Part shown: positions 59,558 through 64,000 of the stretch, piece after piece
How the letters are laid out: every line of letters begins with the position of its first letter
How positions within the stretch are numbered: the stretch's first letter is position 1
NCBI GenBank assembly: GCA_028023455.1
Contig: JAQFVV010000187.1
Span: 700,597 to 764,596 of the forward strand
Origin: Epiperipatus broadwayi
Lineage: Eukaryota > Onychophora > Udeonychophora > Euonychophora > Peripatidae
DNA length: 64,000 nt
Direction: 5' to 3'
Translations under genes and position numbers: made by a program
The notes under the pieces: model-generated
The model's database searches: none
Told to the model about the DNA's origin: nothing
Seen by the model: only the letters and a program-made list of their open reading frames with translations

Positions 59558-60503
59558 CTACTCATTCCACAATAACTCGCTTGTAATGTCAGGTAATGTT
59601 TGTATTTCCTCTACAACTCGCTGATGGACGTGGTTTACATGTCTTCTATAGCTAGTACTATCCTGTAGCTGCACGAGTACTATTTGTTGAGACAGCAGTT
59701 TCATAATTAATCCCTCTACCCATTTCTTTTTCAACACATCCTGGACCCAAACTTTATTCCCGATTACGAATTTGTTTTCATTTTTGTCACTGTTGTCATT
59801 TTCGACAGGATCTGGCAGTAATAAGTCTAATTTAATATGCAGTTTCCTGCCCATTAACAGTTCTGCGGGTGTTTTCCTGGTGGCCGTTGTTGTGTGTTGC
59901 CACAGCATCACGTTATCAATTGCTTGTTGTAAATCCCTACTACTTGATTTCTTTAATGCCTTTTTGATTATTTGGACAGCCTTCTCTGCCAGACCATTCG
60001 ACTCTGGGTGATATGGTGGTGTACGTATATGTCTGATACCATTATCATGAAAATAGCTTTCTATTTCCCTAGCTATGAACGCAGTTCCGTTATCAGACAC
60101 AATGGTTTCCGGTAAACCGTGACACGCAAATACAGCATTTAACGTCTTAACTGTTTCAGTAGCAGTTAAATCTTTTACAATTTCAGCACTCTATCCAATT
60201 TGAAAAAACATCTATGACTACGAGCAAGAGTTTTCCATTCACTGGTCCAGCATGGTCTATGTGGACCCTTTGCCATGCTTTCGTGGCAGCTGGCCATGAA
60301 TTGTATATCTTAGCTCTCATGTTCATTTCTGTTTGACATGCCGAACATTTTTTGATATTTTGCTCTATGTCAACAGTAATTTTTGGCCACCAGATGTAGC
60401 TGCGATCCAGTGCTTTAGCTCGCACAACTCCAAGGTAGCCCTCATGAAGTAAGTTCAATACTTGCTGTCGACCTTCCATTGGTATCACGACCTGATCACC
60501 CAT
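59558..60503 (-). pseudogene. Integrase of Gypsy element 2, one frame break
   Basis: 60183-60503 holds the zinc-binding domain (HEGYLGVVRAKAL, WWPKI, CSACQ) and the first catalytic Asp (HIDHAGPVNGK, DVFSNWIE). 59558-60100 holds the second Asp and Glu (SDNGTAF, ESNGLAEKAVQ) and the C-terminal domain (KVWVQDVLKKKWVEG). The two frames are separated by a shift near 60180. Catalytic residues are intact. Confidence 0.85.
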
Positions 60504-60515
60504 TAATATGCATCC

Positions 60516-61239
60516 TTAGTTTATTACGATTTGTCCAGAACCCTGGGTCAACATACTGAGGCTTTGAAGATAGCCATCCATTTTGATACATCCCATAAGT
60601 ATCTGATAGCCCTGATCGGAGCTCATCCAATTGGCTACGCGTTTGCTATTCAGTATTTCTGAGTTTAGGGTGTCAATATAATTTATTTCTGCCTCCATGG
60701 TTGATTGTTCTTGCTTGTCCGGCATTCTTGATAATGCATCAGTGTGTGCAATCTCTTTTCTTTTTTTGTATTCTAATATGTAGTCATATGCTGACATTAT
60801 GTTTCTCCAGCGTATCATGCATGGGCTTAAATGTTTGGGAGCTAAACGATCATGGCCCAAAATACCCAGTAGTGGCTTGTGGTCCGTAATTATGTGGAAA
60901 TAATTGTTTCTCCAGCGTATCATGCATGGGCTTAAATGTTCGGGAGCTAAATGATTGTGGCCCAAAATACCCAGTAGTGGCTTGTGGTCCGTAATTATGT
61001 GGAAATTCTACCGAACAGGAATTGATGGAATTTCCTAAGGCCGAACATTATAGCCAAAGCCTCCTTGTCAATTTGGCTATAGTTTTTCTCTGATTTTGAG
61101 AGAGTTCTCGATGCGTAAGCAATAGCGTGTTCCCCTTTGTGATATGGATGAGATAACACCACCCCCACTCTAATGTATCAGTTGTTAAGCGTACTTCTAA
61201 ACTATTATTATAATGCACCAATAGTTTCTCGGACGACAA
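60516..61239 (-). pseudogene. RNase H region of Gypsy element 2, with internal duplication
   Basis: The frame 60516-60965 reads FHIITDHKPLLGILGHDRLA, then SPCMIRWRN, and on to HTDALSRMPDK. The block from the GHDRLAPKHLSP side is present twice because of the 105-bp tandem duplication. Upstream (61048-61239) the RNase H start is in shifted frames (TDTLEWG, REL SQNQRKT). Confidence 0.75.
60801..61010. repeat. 105-bp in-frame tandem duplication in RNase H
   Basis: 60801-60905 and 60906-61010 are adjacent copies with about four differences (for example TTTGGG versus TTCGGG, ACGATC versus ATGATT). 105 is a multiple of 3, so the frame runs through both copies and repeats the ITDHKPLLGI motif region. 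Confidence 0.9.
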
Positions 61240-62305
61240 TAAAGTTTTTGTCTGAAGAACGCTTCTTCGTGAATTCTAGACCACTTCTGATCTTTTTTTA
61301 ATAGTTCGTATAATGGCTTAGCTATGTGAGCTTTATCTTCCAAGAAGGGCTCAAAAAAATTTATGAGACCTAAGAAAGCCTGTAACTGTTTAATATTAGT
61401 AGGTGGCAATGCATTTTTCACTGCATTTACTTTCTCCGGGGATGGTCTCTTCCCTTTATCAGAAATCAAATGGCCTAGAAATGTCAATTCTTTTGACATC
61501 CATACGCTCTTGCTGGCGTTTAATTAACCCCAGATTTATTAAGTTTTTCGCATACGATAAATAGTCTATTGCGCAACATTTCTTGTGCCGTAGCCGTGAT
61601 AAGTATGTCATCGTAATAGGGAATGACCCCTTCTAGACCCTGTAGTAAAACATTGATCCTTGACTGAAATATATTTGGGGCTGTGGATATTCCAAAAGAT
61701 AAACGATTGCACCTAAATAGACTCATATGGGTCGTTAAAGCCAAAATTTCCACTGATTTTTCGGTAACCTGAATCTGGTGGAAAGCGGAATTAAGGTCTA
61801 GCTTTGCAAAATAGGAAGAGTTTTGCAGACCAGCCAAAACTTCCCTTACATTTGGGACAGGATAAACTCCCCTGTTTAAAAATTTATTTACTGTTATTTG
61901 GTAATCTCCGCATAATCTAATATCCCTGTTAGGCTTAGTTATTACTACTAAAGGCGTGGCCTAATCAGATGTTTCAATGGGCGTCAACACTCCTTTAACC
62001 ACCAATGACTTTAACTTGTCTTCGACTTTAATTTTTTGCGCAAACGGAATCTTACGCGGTTTACAAACAAGCGGTCGCGCATTTTCCGATAATTCTATTT
62101 CTACTGGTTTTGATGCGATCAATTCCAGTTTTTCATTGAACAAATCTGGATATTTATTAACTAGTTCATCTTCCAAAGAGATTTTCTTTATATTAATTTG
62201 TATCCCAATCCAGCGAAACCATTCCCTCCCTACAATGGGGCTAATTTTACCATTTACAATATATAGGGGTAGATTCGCTTTTTTGCTGTTGTATTTAATT
62301 GGCAC
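61197..62305 (-). pseudogene. Reverse transcriptase of Gypsy element 2, broken
   Basis: In order: SPIVGREWFRWIGI linker and the start of RT (61961-62305), a TAG stop at 61961-61963 where the family has Trp of WATPLV, then RLCGDYQ, FAKLDLNSAFHQI, FGISTAPNIFQ and catalytic YYDD (within 61520-61960). A frame shift follows near 61510, then LTFLGHLIS and LQAFLGLINFF (61197-61499). Apart from the stop and shift all RT motifs are conserved. Confidence 0.85.
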
Positions 62306-62332
62306 TTTACCTGACCAATTATTTTGAGGGCG

Positions 62333-62542
62333 TTACCATTTACATCTCTCACTGTTTGCCTTATCGTATAATTTTTTCCAATCTGACCGTGAAATTATGG
62401 AAATTGCTGATCCGCTATCAATTTCCATTTCTATTTCTTTACCGTAAATTTTAAGTTTAATCATAAACTGGTGTATACTTTTAACGTCTAGATTTTTAAT
62501 CATGTGGGTGGTTGCAAATTTCCCTCCCCTCTCACGAGGCAT
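62333..62542 (-). pseudogene. Protease of Gypsy element 2
   Basis: Short frame containing the aspartic-protease active site EIDSGSAISIISRSDWKKL. It overlaps the end of gag in another frame (gag ends at 62500). This could be the normal frameshift between gag and pol or a mutation. It is separated from the RT linker by a slip near 62320. Confidence 0.75.
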
Positions 62543-63318
62543 GTGGGAGTGTTTTTTATTTTTCCTTTGTCGTCTTGTCTACAAATGCATGACAAATGAC
62601 CTTTTTTGCCGCATTTAAAACACGCTTCTTTCTGCCATTTGCATTCTCTTGAAATATGGCTCATTTTGCCACAACAGAAACATATTATTTTAACGTTACT
62701 AGTATTTGACTTCATTGGGCTTTGATTTCCTCCGTATGTTTTGAATACCCCCATTTTTGTGGTTTCATCCAATTTACATCTAAAAACTTGTGCCTGCTCC
62801 AATATCAGCTCATACGCTATACCTTTTTTGATGGCCATTTCGTAGGTTAACTCCATCTCTACTAGTAATTGCTGTCTGAGCCTATCATCGGCAATGCCCC
62901 AAAGTACCTGATCCATTAAAATTTCGTCAACAAAATCACCATAGTTACAATCTTTAGCCAATTCTCTTAAAGCTAGATTATAATCATTAATTTTCTCACT
63001 GCTAAATTGTTTCCTATTTCGGAGAGTTAATCTAGCTATGTGGCAAGAGGGACGGGGGCTAAACTGATCATCTAACTTCTTGATCACTTCCTCGTACACT
63101 TCCTCGTACTTGACCTTCTCAGGCAAAGGCACTTCGAAATTTTTATGAATAACCTCAATTACTCTTTTCCCACCATAACACATTAGGGCCGCTATTTTTC
63201 TCTTGTTATCATCAATCGCGTTCAAAATAAAGAAATTTTCGATCTGTGTTCTATATAATGGCCATTTGGATGCGTTACTGGCGTCAAATTCGCCTATACT
63301 ATTCTGCCCTAACGACAT
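62500..63318 (-). CDS. Gag of Gypsy element 2
   Basis: 272 residues from MSLGQNSIGEFDAS, opening 17 bases inside the primer site. The capsid-like part (1-190) has WPLYRTQIENFFILNAI and FSPRPS, matching the gag of element 1 in plan. Two perfect CCHC zinc knuckles follow: CFCCGKMSHISREC and CFKCGKKGHLSCIC (about residues 215-250), for binding element RNA. The frame appears intact. Confidence 0.9.
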   Translation of the reverse strand: MSLGQNSIGEFDASNASKWPLYRTQIENFFILNAIDDNKRKIAALMCYGGKRVIEVIHKNFEVPLPEKVKYEEVYEEVIKKLDDQFSPRPSCHIARLTLRNRKQFSSEKINDYNLALRELAKDCNYGDFVDEILMDQVLWGIADDRLRQQLLVEMELTYEMAIKKGIAYELILEQAQVFRCKLDETTKMGVFKTYGGNQSPMKSNTSNVKIICFCCGKMSHISRECKWQKEACFKCGKKGHLSCICRQDDKGKIKNTPTCLVRGEGNLQPPT

Positions 63319-63335
63319 AATTTAAGGTTGTTTGA

Positions 63336-63345
63336 GACTGCGCCA
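63336..63345 (-). promoter_or_regulatory. Primer-binding site of Gypsy element 2 (tRNA-Ser-like)
   Basis: The plus strand reads GACTGCGCCA, the 3' end of a tRNA-Ser(TGA)-type acceptor with CCA as I recall it; the match stops after ten bases. It lies six bases inside the 5' LTR. Confidence 0.5.
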
Positions 63346-63351
63346 GAAATT

Positions 63352-63999
63352 TGCAGTGTCCTCAGCTGTAGCTGAACAATCGCAAATATTAATACTTAAT
63401 TATAAATAAGAACTACCAATTAATTTATTAGATCTTTATTGGTACATAATAAATCACATTAACAATGGTTATGGATAATTGGTTAACATATATATATATA
63501 TACATAATCTGACTGCATTAAATTCAAATCCCCCTATCTGTCTACAGTAATAATAAATGTACAGTACCTCGACTAGGTGACGAAATAACCCTCGTAAGAC
63601 CACTTAGGGCGTTTAAAAATTATATTGACCGGTGCGGTCTGCTATTACTCTAATCGGACGAATTCACCTACAGGCGCCAAGAACCTGGGATCACAGTCTG
63701 AAAAGCAGCAGCACTCATGAAGAACCAAAAGCACAAAAGAGCGATGTATATTTTTGCCGCCCTTTTCTAATTGCTACGTTTGGAAATCGCACTCTCGTCA
63801 CTTCTTTTCTGGAGTATTAAAACATTTTCTCGTGTGTGTGCAAATGACTTCATTTGGTTATTAATTCCCTTAATCCAATCTGTTACACAACACCTCTGTA
63901 ATTACTATTATTTAGTTAATGCAGCCCGATCTAATTACTTTTATTTTCACTTAATTAAATGTGTGCCTTTACTGGCTCTATTTACATATGTATACAACA
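63352..63999 (-). repeat. 5' LTR of Gypsy element 2
   Basis: 648 bp, aligned end to end with 58705-59355 with roughly 30 differences and short TA-repeat loss. Ends ATACAACA at 63999, one base before the window end. Confidence 0.92.
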
Positions 64000-64000
64000 A

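Larger units (their letters stand above)
58705..63999 (-). mobile_element. Full-length Ty3/Gypsy element 2 (K02A2.6/Mag-like), inactive
   Basis: 5.3 kb on the minus strand: LTRs 58705-59355 and 63352-63999, primer site, gag, protease, RT, RNase H, integrase and polypurine tract, no envelope. The flank ATTAG (58700-58704) and the A at 64000 fit a 5-bp target duplication cut by the window edge. LTRs are about 95% alike by eye, so the copy is older than element 1. It has frame slips near 60180, 61200, 61510 and 62330, a TAG stop in RT and an in-frame duplication in RNase H. Confidence 0.95.

Noticed and set aside
1-64000. CRISPR arrays, bacterial operons, rRNA genes
   Set aside because: No regular short repeats with spacers, no Shine-Dalgarno-led gene strings, and no rRNA-like sequence; the DNA is clearly eukaryotic.

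Overview
This is a strongly AT-rich piece of an animal nuclear genome, most likely an invertebrate. Coding sequence is sparse and split by introns with GT..AG borders. Transposable elements of many classes fill the spaces: Ty3/Gypsy, Penelope-like, RTE-type non-LTR, tRNA-derived SINEs, hAT, Tigger-like and foldback elements. This mix fits a mollusc (for example a cephalopod) or an arthropod, but the sequence alone does not fix the species.

Layout. 1-6794 is AT-rich spacer with a 1.25 kb terminal-inverted-repeat element, a foldback palindrome and a few decayed tRNA-like and non-LTR scraps. 6795-11224 is a complete, very young Ty3/Gypsy element on the minus strand: 211-bp LTRs with one difference, a GTTAT target duplication, and a primer site matching tRNA-Ser. 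A 19-nt Illumina adapter sequence is embedded in its protease region. 11870-13190 is a degenerate tandem array. 15944-24732 carries the last four coding exons of a PPR-type gene, probably the LRPPRC C-terminus, on the plus strand. Its 8.2 kb last intron holds a twin-primed RTE insertion and two Penelope-like elements in inverted orientation, one of them split by a SINE. 26740-28620 is a tandemly repeated, broken reading frame for an acidic Glu/Ile/Lys-rich repeat protein. 28620-35980 shows no gene. 36600-37570 has a promoter-like patch and a small spliced gene for an acidic Ser-rich protein. 43600-50000 holds a repeat family with hammerhead-ribozyme traces next to an old, decayed Gypsy element with a hAT MITE in one LTR. 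51900-53750 holds two coding exons of an unidentified minus-strand gene. Between them lies a 0.6 kb element with terminal direct repeats, a 9-bp target duplication and a near-complete hammerhead ribozyme fold. 53960-58300 has more MITEs, a Tigger-like element and decayed coding fragments. 58705-63999 is a second full-length Gypsy element, minus strand, with about 95% identical LTRs, several frame breaks and an in-frame 105-bp duplication in RNase H.

The most unusual signals are the hammerhead-ribozyme element at 52203-52813 with its decayed relatives, the sequencing adapter in the youngest retroelement, the inverted Penelope pair and the twin-primed RTE copy. Only three loci look like host genes: LRPPRC-like, the small acidic gene, and the minus-strand exons. 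Splice joins were worked out by eye.
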